From assembly GCF_000384375.1 (NCBI RefSeq), contig NZ_ARVX01000001.1, forward strand, positions 2,046,001 to 2,110,000: 64,000 nt of DNA, given 5' to 3'. The translations under genes were made by a program, and so were the position numbers. Numbering within the stretch: the stretch's first letter is position 1; each line of letters starts with the position of its first letter. This document shows, piece after piece, positions 26,331-36,129 of the stretch. This stretch comes from Methylotenera versatilis 79. Lineage in GTDB: Bacteria > Pseudomonadota > Gammaproteobacteria > Burkholderiales > Methylophilaceae. The notes below the pieces were generated by a model that was given only the letters and a program-made list of their open reading frames with translations, did not search any database and was not told the origin of the DNA.

Positions 26331-27887
26331 TTATAAAAATCTTGCCCATAAACGCGCAGCCTGTTCTTTTAATCTAAAACTAACAGAGCGTTTACGCCAA
26401 TCTTCTAATGTGATTTGTTTGGATTCAGTTAAATCTTTCTCAAACATTTGCTGCATTTTCCCAGCAAAATCTAGACCCAACATCACGGCATTGATTTCCT
26501 GATTATTTACAAAGCTGCGCCAATCTAAATTGGTAGAGCCAATGGTTGCCCAAACGCCATCGATTTCCGCCGTTTTGGCATGTAACATTGCGCCTTCTCT
26601 CTCGTATATTTTGACGCCAGCACTCAGCAATTCATCGTAAAACGAGCGTGACGCATGAAAAACCAAACTAGAATCCGTTTTCTCTGGCAATAAAAGTCGC
26701 ACATCTACACCACGCGCAACGGCTTCTTTCAGCGCAGCCAGCAGTTGTGGGTCTGGCACAAAATAAGCATTGGTTAAAAAAACTTGCGTTTCTGCACTGT
26801 TAATCGCCGAAATCAGCGTTGAGTAAATTTGGCTATAAGGCTCATCTGGCGTGCTACCAATCGCGCGCACGATTTCATTGCCTTGATTGGTTAACGTGGG
26901 ATAGTAATTTTTTTGCGCTAACTCACGGCCTTTTTGCGCCTTCCAAGTATCAAAATATAACTTTTGAAATTCCGCCACCACTGGGCCTGTCATTTGCATA
27001 TGCGTATCGCGCCAAGGTGTGCCTTCAATCTCTGAAACCACTGGCGCATGCGGCGGATTATTGACTAAAACAGGGCCAAGGTTTGGGTTGCCAATATTTG
27101 AATGAATAGAGTTTGCGTCTTCAGCTTTTATTTTTTCATGGGTTTTTTTAGGTTTGCTTTTTGAGTTGCCAGAATAACCACCACCAAAGGAACCGCTGGA
27201 ATACACGCTGCTGATATTAATGCCGCCAACAAACGCAGTTTCGCCATCTACAATTAATAATTTGCGATGATCACGCTGATTCACATCCCAGCCTTTTCGT
27301 GTATCTAATGGGTTAATCGGGTTGTATTCCAGCACGTTTACGCCAGCATCAGTTAGTTTTTTGAAGAAATCTTTAGGCGTGCTACTACTGCCAACACTGT
27401 CATAGATCAAATTGACCTGCACGCCACTTTGTTGTTTTTGGATAAACAGATTAGAGAATTTTTGACCGATCTCGTCATCCTCAATAATATAAGTTTCCAT
27501 ATTGATATGGTCTTTAGCGTTTTCAATGGCCGAAATCATCGCTTTATAAGTAGCCGGACCATCGATCAGTAGTTCTACTTTATTGCCAATAATCAGTGGG
27601 CTGCCAACAATCTCCGATTCCAGCGCCAAATGCCTGTCGAAAATATTAGTATCTTCGCCATTCCTTTTAAGTCTGGCTAATATGGCCTTGCTTTGGGCAT
27701 TGCTTAAACTGCCTTGCGCGCCTTCCAGCTTAACCTTGCGTGGTGATTGCATTGCCATATCTGGCGTGATTAGTGGGATAGACGAACAGCCCACAATCAA
27801 TATTGTAGAGAGGGCTATAACTAATTTAGTTGTTACCGATTTAGCTGTTAATAATTTATTCAGAATGTTTGTTTGAATTTTCACCAA
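26331..27887 (-). CDS. Phospholipase D-family lipoprotein (cardiolipin synthase-like)
   Basis: A 518-residue protein with a lipobox (LIVGC, Cys34), so probably a membrane-anchored lipoprotein. Two HKD catalytic motifs are intact: HRKLLIVD (207-214) with following GG-N, and HAKTAEID (436-443) with GSTNLDWRS. Between residues 222 and 265 there is a Ser/Gly/Lys-rich insert (SSGSFGGGYSGNSKSKPKK). It likely makes or exchanges phosphatidyl groups, as in ClsC-type enzymes. The start is TTG 27887 or GTG 27884, both after an AGGGG ribosome site. One of three PLD-family genes in 12 kb. Confidence 0.88.
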   Translation of the reverse strand: MVKIQTNILNKLLTAKSVTTKLVIALSTILIVGCSSIPLITPDMAMQSPRKVKLEGAQGSLSNAQSKAILARLKRNGEDTNIFDRHLALESEIVGSPLIIGNKVELLIDGPATYKAMISAIENAKDHINMETYIIEDDEIGQKFSNLFIQKQQSGVQVNLIYDSVGSSSTPKDFFKKLTDAGVNVLEYNPINPLDTRKGWDVNQRDHRKLLIVDGETAFVGGINISSVYSSGSFGGGYSGNSKSKPKKTHEKIKAEDANSIHSNIGNPNLGPVLVNNPPHAPVVSEIEGTPWRDTHMQMTGPVVAEFQKLYFDTWKAQKGRELAQKNYYPTLTNQGNEIVRAIGSTPDEPYSQIYSTLISAINSAETQVFLTNAYFVPDPQLLAALKEAVARGVDVRLLLPEKTDSSLVFHASRSFYDELLSAGVKIYEREGAMLHAKTAEIDGVWATIGSTNLDWRSFVNNQEINAVMLGLDFAGKMQQMFEKDLTESKQITLEDWRKRSVSFRLKEQAARLWARFL

Positions 27888-28037
27888 TAACCCCTAACTT
27901 TCCCCAGTGATTTTGTTCTAATTTTTGTTAGTTTTAATATTATTTATTTAATATTATTTAATCGATATTTTTTATTATCTAATGTTTGATATATCGCTAA
28001 TCTACACGCAATCTATCAGAAAAAATTAGCCGTTTGC

Positions 28038-28052
28038 GTGCGTTATCGCACA
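28038..28052. promoter_or_regulatory. Palindrome GTGCGTTATCGCAC (copy 1)
   Basis: A 5-4-5 inverted repeat about 82 bp before the BON lipoprotein start. The identical 15-mer with the trailing A occurs again at 38780-38794. Likely an operator; the Crp/Fnr protein encoded at 34280 is a candidate binder. Confidence 0.6.
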
Positions 28053-28133
28053 GAGCATTTTTTAAAATATATTCATCATGCATTATGGCAATTTTGAAGC
28101 TAAACCTTAACCCTAAATTTAATGGAGTAATGT

Positions 28134-28451
28134 ATGAAAAACGTTAAAACGATCTCTAGTATTTTAACAATAGCCGCTTTGGCAACATTGGTGGCTTGTG
28201 CTGGCACCGCCAAAAAAGAAAGCACTGGCGAATATATTGACGACAGCTTGATTACGACAAAAGTAAAAGCCGCTGTTTTAAATGAGCCAACACTAAAATC
28301 TTCAGAAATCAATGTAGAAACATTTAAAGGCGTGGTGCAATTAAGCGGTTTTGTTAACTCACAAGCGGATATTGCAAAAGCAGCTGAAGTGGCGCGTGGC
28401 GTAAAAGGCGTTACATCCGTTAAAAACGATACGCACCTTAAAGCAAAATAA
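28134..28451 (+). CDS. BON-domain lipoprotein
   Basis: A 105-residue protein with a lipobox (LVAC, Cys22) and one BON domain (about 36-103, DDSLITTKVKAAVLNEP, VETFKGVVQLSGFVNSQADIAKAAEVARGVKGVTSVKND). BON domains of the OsmY type bind membranes and are linked to osmotic and envelope stress. A TGGAG ribosome site precedes the ATG. It carries the GTGCGTTATCGCAC palindrome upstream and is followed by a CsbD stress gene. Confidence 0.9.
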   Translation: MKNVKTISSILTIAALATLVACAGTAKKESTGEYIDDSLITTKVKAAVLNEPTLKSSEINVETFKGVVQLSGFVNSQADIAKAAEVARGVKGVTSVKNDTHLKAK

Positions 28452-28587
28452 TAGTCCAAATTTAAATAGTGCTAATGAATGTTCATTTATTTAGCACTAT
28501 TTAATTAGTATTCTGTTGGATTAATCAGTTAACTTAACCATTTAAATGACTCAAATATTGAGTTAACTTATAAAAAAAGGAACCGAT

Positions 28588-28857
28588 ATGATTTGGGATC
28601 AAATTGAAGGCAACTGGAAGCAGCTGAAAGGCAATGTGAAAGAGCAGTGGGGCAAGTTGACAGACGACGATCTGGATGTGATTAATGGTCAACGTGAAGC
28701 ATTATCTGGCAAAATTCAAGCGACATATGGACTGACAGAAAATGATGCGCACAGCCAAATATCTGATTGGGAAACGATGCTGACAAACCTTGCCAAGCCA
28801 GATGCTAGAGTGACAAAAGAGAGCGGTGCAAAACCATTGCCAGATGATAAAGAGTAG
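28588..28857 (+). CDS. CsbD family stress protein
   Basis: An 89-residue protein whose first 60 residues match CsbD: WDQIEGNWKQLKGNVKEQWGKLTDDDLDVINGQREALSGKIQATYGL. The family is small, soluble, abundant under general stress and of unknown mechanism. A strong AAAGGAA ribosome site precedes the ATG. The charged C-terminal tail (about 70-89) is variable. The leader contains a GTTAACTTAACC-rich segment. Confidence 0.93.
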   Translation: MIWDQIEGNWKQLKGNVKEQWGKLTDDDLDVINGQREALSGKIQATYGLTENDAHSQISDWETMLTNLAKPDARVTKESGAKPLPDDKE

Positions 28858-28976
28858 TTTTTATCAGATTTAAAGTGTTAACTATTTTGATTAACTAATT
28901 TATATAAGTATATGAATTAACTGATATTAGTTATATATTTTTATATGAATAGTTAATATCTTTAAATAACAACAGT

Positions 28977-29009
28977 AAAAAAACGGCGCTTTAAAAGGCG
29001 CCGTTTTTT
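28977..29009. terminator. Bidirectional terminator
   Basis: ACGGCGC / GCGCCGT with flanking A and T runs lies between the CsbD gene and the convergent transporter gene. Confidence 0.88.
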
Positions 29010-29087
29010 GTTTGTATTGCTTTAGTTTTTTCTAATTAAGTTTTGGTTACCTAATGGTTAGCAGTGAGTTTATCTACAGCGTAAAAC

Positions 29088-30245
29088 CTAATCGCCAAGA
29101 ATCTCTGCAATCGGCTGCAAATGTTCCACATGTTCGCATACTACTTTCATGATAACGATGATTGGAATGCCAAGCAGCATGCCCCATACGCCCCACAACC
29201 AGCCGAAAAATAGCAGTGCAACGAATATGGCAGCAGCGTTCATTTTTGCGATGCGGCCTGTCATCCATGTGGTGACGAATACGCCTACAAAAGTGGCAAT
29301 CAATACCGAGCTGCCAGAAATCAACAATGCCATCACAAATGAATCAAATTGCATATAAGCGGCCATGCCAGTGGCGGCGGCGATAGCGACTGGGCCGAAG
29401 TAAGGCACAATATGCAAGAAACCAGCCGCAACCGACCAAGCGCCCGCATTTTCTAAGCCAAACAACCGTAGCGCAACCCACATCATCAAGCCGACCAACA
29501 CATTTGTGACTACCAACATCAGCATATAACGTTGAACAGAATGATTGATTTCATTCAGCATATTGACAGTGATTTTTTTGCGAGAAGCCGATGGCCCAGC
29601 AAGTCTGACCATTTTTCGTTTAAAGGTATCGCCAGATAATAATAGGAAATAAGCCAGAAAAATCATGGCGATAGCTTCGCCGATAAAACCCATGAAACCA
29701 AGCGATCCACGCCATAGATAGTTTTCGATATTGAATTTTCGTTCATCTATCACTACATGCATGATGCGCTTTTTAGACAGCGCGTTGCTGCCGACAGCGG
29801 CGGTGGCTTTTTCTACTTGGTTCGCCGCAATTTGCATCTTTTGAATATTAGATAGCGGTTCGCCTTGTTTTTTTACAAATTGAGAGGTGAGCTTGGTAGC
29901 GGCTTCTGGCAGTGTGGCGATAATCGATTCCACTTGGCTACGCAAGATATAACCCGAAAAAATCAACCCAGCGATAACGGCCAAAATCACCAAAGTAGAG
30001 CCGACGAAACGCGGAATTTTTATTTTCTCTAGCCACAGGACGATGGGATTTAATGTGTAAGACAGCAATATGCCAAGCAACATAGTGATGATAAAACTCT
30101 GTGCCCAATCAAGCGTGAACACAATCGCCAGCGTCATAATGACGACTAGCGCAACGTTAGTCATCTGCTGCTTATTGGGCGTAGTTGGCAAGATGCTACT
30201 TGCTGGTGATTCGCTTGGATTCTCGTTTGTGGGCGTTGTTTCCAT
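29088..30245 (-). CDS. AI-2E family membrane transporter
   Basis: About 385 residues with a Ser/Pro/Asn-rich N-terminus, then around eight transmembrane helices (first pair about 32-90, ending cluster 225-370). The layout with a loop of about 130 residues after helix 3 and the closing motif WLWGVWGMLLGIPIIVIMKVVCEH is typical of the AI-2E/PerM/YdiK family. Members include a quorum-signal exporter and Na+/H+ antiporters; substrate not predictable here. ATG 30245 is preferred; the frame is open to 30347, but that extension has no family character. Confidence 0.88.
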   Translation of the reverse strand: METTPTNENPSESPASSILPTTPNKQQMTNVALVVIMTLAIVFTLDWAQSFIITMLLGILLSYTLNPIVLWLEKIKIPRFVGSTLVILAVIAGLIFSGYILRSQVESIIATLPEAATKLTSQFVKKQGEPLSNIQKMQIAANQVEKATAAVGSNALSKKRIMHVVIDERKFNIENYLWRGSLGFMGFIGEAIAMIFLAYFLLLSGDTFKRKMVRLAGPSASRKKITVNMLNEINHSVQRYMLMLVVTNVLVGLMMWVALRLFGLENAGAWSVAAGFLHIVPYFGPVAIAAATGMAAYMQFDSFVMALLISGSSVLIATFVGVFVTTWMTGRIAKMNAAAIFVALLFFGWLWGVWGMLLGIPIIVIMKVVCEHVEHLQPIAEILGD

Positions 30246-30618
30246 GATTTTTAGCTGCTCTGAGTGAAAGAAAACGTAAAAGTAAAAATGACATACAAAT
30301 GAATCGTGAATCTTTCCCAAACGAATCAATGGATTGATAGCATACAAAAAAACCTTTGAAATTCAAAGGTTAATTGTGGTTTTATTGATTTTTCATCAAA
30401 GTTGTAGGATATTTGTAAATAAAGTTATGTGACTTATCGACTATGTTAGTTGTCGTACATACTTGTTTTTGCGATTGTACTAATATATTGACTGAATAAA
30501 GTTAACCTAAAATTTAGGTTAACTTTTAAATGCTGCGGCTTTTTAAATAGTGCACAAAACGATAAAAATCATCCAATTGATTTAGATTAACCTTTAAAGA
30601 AAGTGAACAATAAAAATC
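30246..30618. other. Divergent intergenic region with hairpins
   Basis: 373 bp between the AI-2E-type gene and the sorbosone-dehydrogenase-like gene. It holds a minus-strand terminator or attenuator (30346-30371) and a near-perfect palindrome AAAGTTAACCTAAA / TTTAGGTTAACTTT (30498-30526). No credible reading frame. Confidence 0.5.
30346..30371 (-). terminator. Minus-strand terminator in the AI-2E gene leader
   Basis: AACCTTTGAA-T-TTCAAAGGTT followed by a run of seven to eight T on the minus strand, 101 bp before the transporter start. It is either a leader attenuator or the end of a small minus-strand RNA. Confidence 0.65.
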
Positions 30619-32028
30619 ATGCAAAATAATCATTTTTCAGAACATACTCATAAATCAGTACTATTTGTGCCAAAACTATTGGCTGTAGTAATCGCCAGCG
30701 CAGTTTTGGCATTATCCGCTTGTAGTTCAGATGTTAAATCTGACACTAAAAATGGCAGCCTTGTTGGTTTTGGGCCTAATCCAACTTTAGATGCACCCAA
30801 TAAAAAATTAATCCCCACTGTGAATATTGCACCAGCGATTGGCTGGCCAGATAAAGCGAAACCAACTGTTGCGGCGGGCCTATCAGTCGCTGCTTTTGCG
30901 CAGGGATTAGATCATCCGCGTTGGTTATATGTACTGCCAAATGGTGATGTGTTGGTCGCAGAAACCAATGGTCCGCCAAAAGGGGATACAGGTTTCGGTA
31001 TCACTAAACAAATCAGAGGCTGGATAATGGGCAAAGTGATGACAAAAGCGGGTGCTGGTGTGCCAAGCGCTAATCGCATCATGTTGTTGCGCGATACCGA
31101 TAATGATGGCGTTGCAGATGTGAATACGGTGTTATTAGATGGCTTAATGTCGCCTTTTGGTATGGCATTGGTGGGCGATGAACTTTATGTAGCTAATGCC
31201 GATGCGGTGGTTAAATTCCCTTACAAAGAGGGCGATTTGAAAATCACTGCGCCTGGTACTAAAGTGGTCGATTTGCCTGGCGGCCCCATCAACCATCATT
31301 GGACTAAAAATATTATCGCCAACAAAGATGGTACCAAATTATATGTAACAGTCGGCTCTAACAGTAACGTGGCCGAAGACGGCATGGAAGTTGAAGTTGG
31401 CCGTGCGACTATATGGGAAGTAGATATAAAAACCGGCAAACATCGTCTGTTTGCCGAAGGTTTGCGTAACCCAAACGGTTTAACTTGGGAGCCCGAAACT
31501 GGCGCACTTTGGACTGTGGTGAATGAGCGTGATGAGCTGGGCGATGATTTAGTGCCAGATTATTTAACATCGGTGCAAGATGGCGCTTTTTACGGCTGGC
31601 CGTATAGTTATTACGGCCAAAATGTGGATGAGCGCGTGCAGCCACAAAGACCAGAGTTAGTCGCTAAAGCCATTTCACCCGATTACGCTTTGGGTGCGCA
31701 TACGGCTTCGCTAGGTTTAGTTTCATCTGCAAATGCGAAATTAAGCCCAACATTTACCAATGGCATGTTTATCGGCCAACATGGTTCATGGAATCGAAAA
31801 CCAGCAAGCGGCTATAAAGTAATTTATGTGCCATTTGTGGAAGGAAAACCTGCCGGTACGCCAATAGATGTACTGACTGGATTTTTAAGCCCAGCGGGTG
31901 AAGCTTACGGTAGACCAGTTGGCGTAGCGATTGATAACAAAGGCGCTTTACTGGTGGCAGATGACGTAGGCAATAAGGTTTGGCGCGTGATGGCTGATGC
32001 GGGTAAAACTGCTGAAGTGGCAAAATAA
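30619..32028 (+). CDS. Sorbosone dehydrogenase-like PQQ-type beta-propeller lipoprotein
   Basis: A 469-residue protein with a lipobox (LSAC, Cys35). The mature part is a soluble glucose/sorbosone dehydrogenase-type propeller: [91 protein letters not shown] and [21 protein letters not shown]. These enzymes can use PQQ to oxidise sugars or aldehydes at the membrane; electron acceptor unknown. A palindrome lies about 95-120 bp upstream. A terminator follows the gene. Confidence 0.87.
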   Translation: MQNNHFSEHTHKSVLFVPKLLAVVIASAVLALSACSSDVKSDTKNGSLVGFGPNPTLDAPNKKLIPTVNIAPAIGWPDKAKPTVAAGLSVAAFAQGLDHPRWLYVLPNGDVLVAETNGPPKGDTGFGITKQIRGWIMGKVMTKAGAGVPSANRIMLLRDTDNDGVADVNTVLLDGLMSPFGMALVGDELYVANADAVVKFPYKEGDLKITAPGTKVVDLPGGPINHHWTKNIIANKDGTKLYVTVGSNSNVAEDGMEVEVGRATIWEVDIKTGKHRLFAEGLRNPNGLTWEPETGALWTVVNERDELGDDLVPDYLTSVQDGAFYGWPYSYYGQNVDERVQPQRPELVAKAISPDYALGAHTASLGLVSSANAKLSPTFTNGMFIGQHGSWNRKPASGYKVIYVPFVEGKPAGTPIDVLTGFLSPAGEAYGRPVGVAIDNKGALLVADDVGNKVWRVMADAGKTAEVAK

Positions 32029-32061
32029 GCACTACTAGATAAAACTGACAGGTTTAAATTA

Positions 32062-32097
32062 AAAAACTTAACCAATAAAAATGGTTAAGTTTTTTTA
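32062..32097. terminator. Bidirectional terminator
   Basis: AAAAACTTAACCA / TGGTTAAGTTTTT with an 8-base loop and a T-run lies between the convergent propeller and clsB genes. Confidence 0.85.
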
Positions 32098-32135
32098 AGC
32101 CAATTCAATACACAAAGTTGATAAACTTTATTCGG

Positions 32136-33338
32136 TTATTGCTGTTTTGAATAGCCGATTAACCCGACAAATCCTCTGACTAATCCATACGCCAGCCAAG
32201 ATAAAAAACGCTTGAACATATGTCGATTAGACCATTCTTCTGGCAGCACGTGGTAAGCGGAATTGTCGATGGAATGCAGGATATCCGCGCGTAATTCTGT
32301 CGCAAATGCTTTATCTTTAACGACAACATTCGCCTCACGCGCCAGCAATAAACTAAATGGATCAATATTTGAAGAGCCAACGGTTGCCCACTCATAGTCG
32401 ATTACTGCGACTTTACTGTGCATATAACCTTGACGATATTCATAGATTTCAATACCGTTTTTTAAAAACACGGCATAAAAAGCATGTGTGGCGAACATTA
32501 AAAAATATTCCATACGGCCTTGCAGCAACAATTTAACGCTTACGCCCCGTTTGGCTGCGGCTAACAAAGCCATGCGAAAGCGTCGACCTGGCACAAAATA
32601 AGCATTGGCAATAATGATTTCGGTTTTTGCTTGTGCAATTGCGGTTAAGTAGGCACTTTCGATATTGCGCCTATTCAATACGTTATCGCGCAATATAAAT
32701 GCTGCAAGCATATTTGTAGTATTTGGCTTGAGTTGTTCATCTTGTGCAGTTTTAGCAGCTTTTAGGTTATCAGGCTGTAAATGCAAAACAGAAATACGCC
32801 GCCAAAGCTTTTTAACGCTACTTAAGATAGCTGGCAGTAATTTGCCTTCTACACGCACTGCGTAATCAATACGCGGCGGCGTATTATCTGGCACGTTGTA
32901 GTCATCGATAATATTAATGCCGCCTACAAAGCCGACTTTGCCATCGATAACGCTCACTTTTCGGTGCATGCGGCGTAATCGACTTTTTTTCAATGTCCAA
33001 GGAGATATTTTGGGGCGGTAAAACATTAACTTTACGCCAGCAGTTTCCAATTCTTTTACAAATTTAGCGGGTAAATCTTTGCAGCCAAAACCATCTAATA
33101 ATACATTTACCGCTACACCGCGTTGCGCAGCGCGTTTTAACGCTTTGCCGATGCGAATACCAATCTTGTCTGTTTCATAAATATAAGTTTGCAGGTAAAT
33201 CTCACGCGTGGCGCTATCGATTGCAGCTTCAAGTGCAGGAAAGTATTCGATGCCGCTACGCAATAACTGTATTTGATTACCGCTAATAAAAGCATTTTTG
33301 GTTTTTTTAGTATTTAGGATTTTGTTAATGCTTGGCAT
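32136..33338 (-). CDS. clsB: Cardiolipin synthase B-like (phospholipase D family)
   Basis: A 400-residue protein with two HKD motifs: MHRKVSVIDGKVGFVGGINI (first) and MHSKVAVIDYEWATVGSSNIDPFS (second). Length and order match E. coli ClsB (YbhO, 413 residues), which makes cardiolipin from phosphatidylglycerol and other donors. No N-terminal membrane anchor is present, as in ClsB. The upstream gene is an EEP-fold protein like YbhP, so the ybhP-clsB pair of E. coli is conserved here. ybhN is not present downstream; a terminator follows. Confidence 0.92.
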   Translation of the reverse strand: MPSINKILNTKKTKNAFISGNQIQLLRSGIEYFPALEAAIDSATREIYLQTYIYETDKIGIRIGKALKRAAQRGVAVNVLLDGFGCKDLPAKFVKELETAGVKLMFYRPKISPWTLKKSRLRRMHRKVSVIDGKVGFVGGINIIDDYNVPDNTPPRIDYAVRVEGKLLPAILSSVKKLWRRISVLHLQPDNLKAAKTAQDEQLKPNTTNMLAAFILRDNVLNRRNIESAYLTAIAQAKTEIIIANAYFVPGRRFRMALLAAAKRGVSVKLLLQGRMEYFLMFATHAFYAVFLKNGIEIYEYRQGYMHSKVAVIDYEWATVGSSNIDPFSLLLAREANVVVKDKAFATELRADILHSIDNSAYHVLPEEWSNRHMFKRFLSWLAYGLVRGFVGLIGYSKQQ

Positions 33339-33369
33339 TTTTAATTATAGGCAGAATTTACATAGAAAA

Positions 33370-34122
33370 TCATGATTTAGTCAGTGTCGCTGTCAAAATC
33401 GCATGGTCTGATAGCTTGATAAATTTTGGCCCAGAATGCACTTCCACATTTTTAATCTCAAATCCACGCACATAAATACGATCCAGCCTTAACATCGGCA
33501 ACCATGATGGAAAACTACGTGCATGTTTGCCAGTGTGATACTCGAATACCTCATGTAAATGCAAACGTTTAGCAAATTTTTTGCCTGCAAGTGTGCTCCA
33601 ATCATTAAAATCGCCTGCAATAATCAATGCCGCATCGGCTGGCACATGCGCTTCAATATAATCTGCTACGGCTAATAATTGCTGCTGTCGCCAGCGCGCA
33701 AATAAACCTAAATGCAGGCAAATGGCATGTAAAGGTTTATCCCAACCTAGCACGTTGATTTCACAATGTAGCATGCCGCGATTTTCTGAAGTGTGTGCAG
33801 AAATATCTTGATTATGCGTATTAATAATAGGGAATTTTGATAGCAATGCGTTGCCATGATGCCCAGCTGGATACACGGAATTTTTGCCATAAGCGTAATC
33901 TGGCCAGACGGAATCAGCTAAAAACTCGGCTTGACCTGCGGCAGGCCATGCCAAATAGCGTTTACTTTTAAGTGAGTGCACATCTTGCACTTCTTGCAAA
34001 AACACCACATCTACCTGTAATTGTTGCAGCAAAGCTTTTTGATGATGCAGTGCAAAACTGGCATCGAAGTGTGTGGAGCCTTTATGGATATTGAATGTGG
34101 CAATACGAAAATCTTGCTGCAT
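33370..34122 (-). CDS. ybhP: Endonuclease/exonuclease/phosphatase family protein (YbhP-like)
   Basis: A 250-residue EEP-fold metal-dependent phosphoesterase: TFNIHKGS (N-terminal Asn), VVFLQEVQD (metal Glu), ICLHLGL (His), IIAGDFNDWS (Asp-x-Asn) and the final LSDHAILTA (Asp-His). All catalytic residues are in place. It is located 31 bp before clsB, as ybhP is in E. coli, so it may act on a phospholipid or phosphodiester by-product. Substrate unproven. Confidence 0.88.
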   Translation of the reverse strand: MQQDFRIATFNIHKGSTHFDASFALHHQKALLQQLQVDVVFLQEVQDVHSLKSKRYLAWPAAGQAEFLADSVWPDYAYGKNSVYPAGHHGNALLSKFPIINTHNQDISAHTSENRGMLHCEINVLGWDKPLHAICLHLGLFARWRQQQLLAVADYIEAHVPADAALIIAGDFNDWSTLAGKKFAKRLHLHEVFEYHTGKHARSFPSWLPMLRLDRIYVRGFEIKNVEVHSGPKFIKLSDHAILTATLTKS

Positions 34123-34279
34123 GTTGCGCCTAATCTTGAAATATTAATATTCAAGATACCATAACAAGACCAAATTTGAAGTAGGAAAGCGCTGACAATA
34201 AATACAGCCATGTCCTATGTTTGATTTGTAGGGTTTTATTCAGAATGGAGTCTCAAAATTAGTAATTGAAGAGAACCTC

Positions 34280-35128
34280 ATGAATACACTACTCAAAGCA
34301 ATCTCTGACCAACCAATCAAATTAGCAGCCTCATTTCCTACTCATTCAGGTTCTGTTGATTCGCTTGTGGCTGATTCAATGGGCACGAGACAAAATCTAT
34401 TGTTGGCATCGTTGCCATACTCTGAGTTAAGTCTTTGGGAACATGAATTGGAATTAGTTGATTTAAAACTCGGCCAAATACTGTGCGAGCCAGGCATTAA
34501 GCATACACACGTTATTTTCCCGACTACAGCCATTGTATCGTTACTTTACACGACGCAAGAGGGTACATCATCTGAAGTTTCAGTGGTTGGTAAAGATGGT
34601 GTAGTTGGCATGTCAGTATTTATGGGCGGTAATGAAACACCAAATCAAGCTATGGTGCAAAGTCCAGGTAAAGCTTATCGCTTAAGTACCAGAATGGCAA
34701 AAAACATTAGTAATAGAAACGGGCCCTTGTTGCACATGTTGCTGAATTACACGCAAATAATGATTACACAAATAGCGCAAACTGCCGTTTGTAATCGTCA
34801 CCACTCAATCGATCAACAATTATGCCGTCGCCTATTAATCGGTTTGGATTTATTAGAAGACAACGACTTAATGATGACACAAGAATTATTGGCGAGCTTA
34901 TTAGGGGTGCGCCGCGAAAGTGTGACAGCTGCAGCACTTAAATTGCAAGAGGCAGGTGTCATCAGTTATTCACGCGGCCATATTAGAGTGTTAAATCGTA
35001 ATCTTTTAGAGCAACGTTGTTGCGAATGTTACGGCATTGTGAAAAACGAACAGAAAAGATTGATGCCGACTAAATCTAAATTAAGCAGTCAAGCGTATAG
35101 CCGATTGAGTGTTGTACAAAATCACTAA
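34280..35128 (+). CDS. Crp/Fnr family transcriptional regulator
   Basis: A 282-residue regulator. It has an atypically long N-terminal tail (about 1-45), a cyclic-nucleotide-binding-like beta roll (about 50-175, VDLKLGQILCEPGIKHTHVIFPTTAIVSLL, VSVVGKDGVVGMSVFMGG), and a winged helix (about 195-265, MMTQELLASLLGVRRESVTAAALKLQEAGVISYSRGHIRVLNR). No Fe-S cysteine cluster as in Fnr. Regulators of this subtype are common in betaproteobacteria with stress clusters like this one. The duplicated GTGCGTTATCGCAC palindrome is a candidate site for it. Confidence 0.9.
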   Translation: MNTLLKAISDQPIKLAASFPTHSGSVDSLVADSMGTRQNLLLASLPYSELSLWEHELELVDLKLGQILCEPGIKHTHVIFPTTAIVSLLYTTQEGTSSEVSVVGKDGVVGMSVFMGGNETPNQAMVQSPGKAYRLSTRMAKNISNRNGPLLHMLLNYTQIMITQIAQTAVCNRHHSIDQQLCRRLLIGLDLLEDNDLMMTQELLASLLGVRRESVTAAALKLQEAGVISYSRGHIRVLNRNLLEQRCCECYGIVKNEQKRLMPTKSKLSSQAYSRLSVVQNH

Positions 35129-35262
35129 TAAGCAACTGCTGAATAGCATTTTAGCAAATCGCATTTTTAGAGTTTTTTATTTAAATAAGGTTGGAACAGG
35201 GATTGGCGATGAATTGGAATGAGATTCAAATGTGAATATTTTGATGCGTTAAGGGGATGAAA

Positions 35263-35544
35263 ATGAATAGAGACAGAGAAGGCAGCAATTGGTCTGAATT
35301 AAAAGGTCGGGCTAAACGGCAATTTGTGACTTTGGGTAATGATTTGTTTTCCCCTTTATTTTCAAATGATGCTGAAGTTTTAAAAGAACCATTCAACGGC
35401 GTAGATGTGATTAAGAAAGACAGCGTAAAAGCGCTTAAGAATGACCTTGCAAAAAAGCATTTAAAAGACTTGAGCAAGATGTTTGAGAGCAAGTCTAGCT
35501 ATAACGTGATTAATATTGTGCCGCTTTTGAAAAAGCTGCCATGA
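35263..35544 (+). CDS. Small protein with CsbD-like N-terminus
   Basis: A 93-residue protein. The first 25 residues (REGSNWSELKGRAKRQFVTLGND) echo the CsbD opening (EGNWKQLKGNVKEQWGKLTDD), but the rest (about 30-93) is different, lysine-rich and helical. I do not recognise the family. ATG 35263 has an AAGGGG ribosome site at ideal spacing; ATG 35257 is too close to it. It overlaps the following small gene by four bases (ATGA). Confidence 0.65.
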   Translation: MNRDREGSNWSELKGRAKRQFVTLGNDLFSPLFSNDAEVLKEPFNGVDVIKKDSVKALKNDLAKKHLKDLSKMFESKSSYNVINIVPLLKKLP

Positions 35545-35729
35545 AAATTTTTAATTGCACCAAAACGCACTTTATACAAAAGGATCTGGGAGATTACAGC
35601 GTTGAATTTGACATGATTGATGGGGTGCAGGCTAAGATTAATAGCATTTTAAATGCGAGTAGCAGGCCAACTGAAAATCCTTTATTTGAGATATCTCAAC
35701 ATATTAAGTCAAAAAAACGGGCTGATTAA
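35541..35729 (+). CDS. Small hypothetical protein
   Basis: A 62-residue soluble protein beginning in an ATGA overlap with the previous gene, which strongly suggests translational coupling. It has no signal or membrane segment and no recognised motif. Its partner upstream is the CsbD-like small protein. Confidence 0.55.
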   Translation: MKIFNCTKTHFIQKDLGDYSVEFDMIDGVQAKINSILNASSRPTENPLFEISQHIKSKKRAD

Positions 35730-35739
35730 CCAAACAATT

Positions 35740-36078
35740 ATGATTAATATACAAAAAAACCCACTCACCTCATTTAGTTTATTTTCTTTAGGATTATTTA
35801 CTTTAGCGATAATTTTTAGTGGTAAATCCATGGCAGATAATATGCCGTTGGAGCAGTATGTTTTGCTGCATAAAGGCGGCCAGATGGCACATAAATCTAC
35901 ACAATTGTCTGCCAAAACATCTCAAACTGATCAGTCCAAGTTTCTAATGAGGGAAGATGGCTTAAACAATAGTCTTATCTTGAATAAAAATACTGCGCTT
36001 AAGTATGAGCATTTGATCGATCACCGCATTTTTGCAAGCCCGAAAAATGTGAAATTGGCAAAGCGCATCGCAATGTAA
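35740..36078 (+). CDS. Small exported hypothetical protein
   Basis: About 112 residues with an N-terminal signal segment (LTSFSLFSLGLFTLAIIFSGKSMA, probable cleavage after SMA near residue 32). The mature part is polar, with no cysteines. Start ATG 35740 is chosen because it opens into the signal; the frame extends upstream to 35653 inside the preceding gene. No family recognised. It lies in a row of small stress-like genes. Confidence 0.55.
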   Translation: MINIQKNPLTSFSLFSLGLFTLAIIFSGKSMADNMPLEQYVLLHKGGQMAHKSTQLSAKTSQTDQSKFLMREDGLNNSLILNKNTALKYEHLIDHRIFASPKNVKLAKRIAM

Positions 36079-36129
36079 GTTTTAAAAAATAAGTCTCGAA
36101 AAATATTATTTTAAAAAGGTAATAACAAA

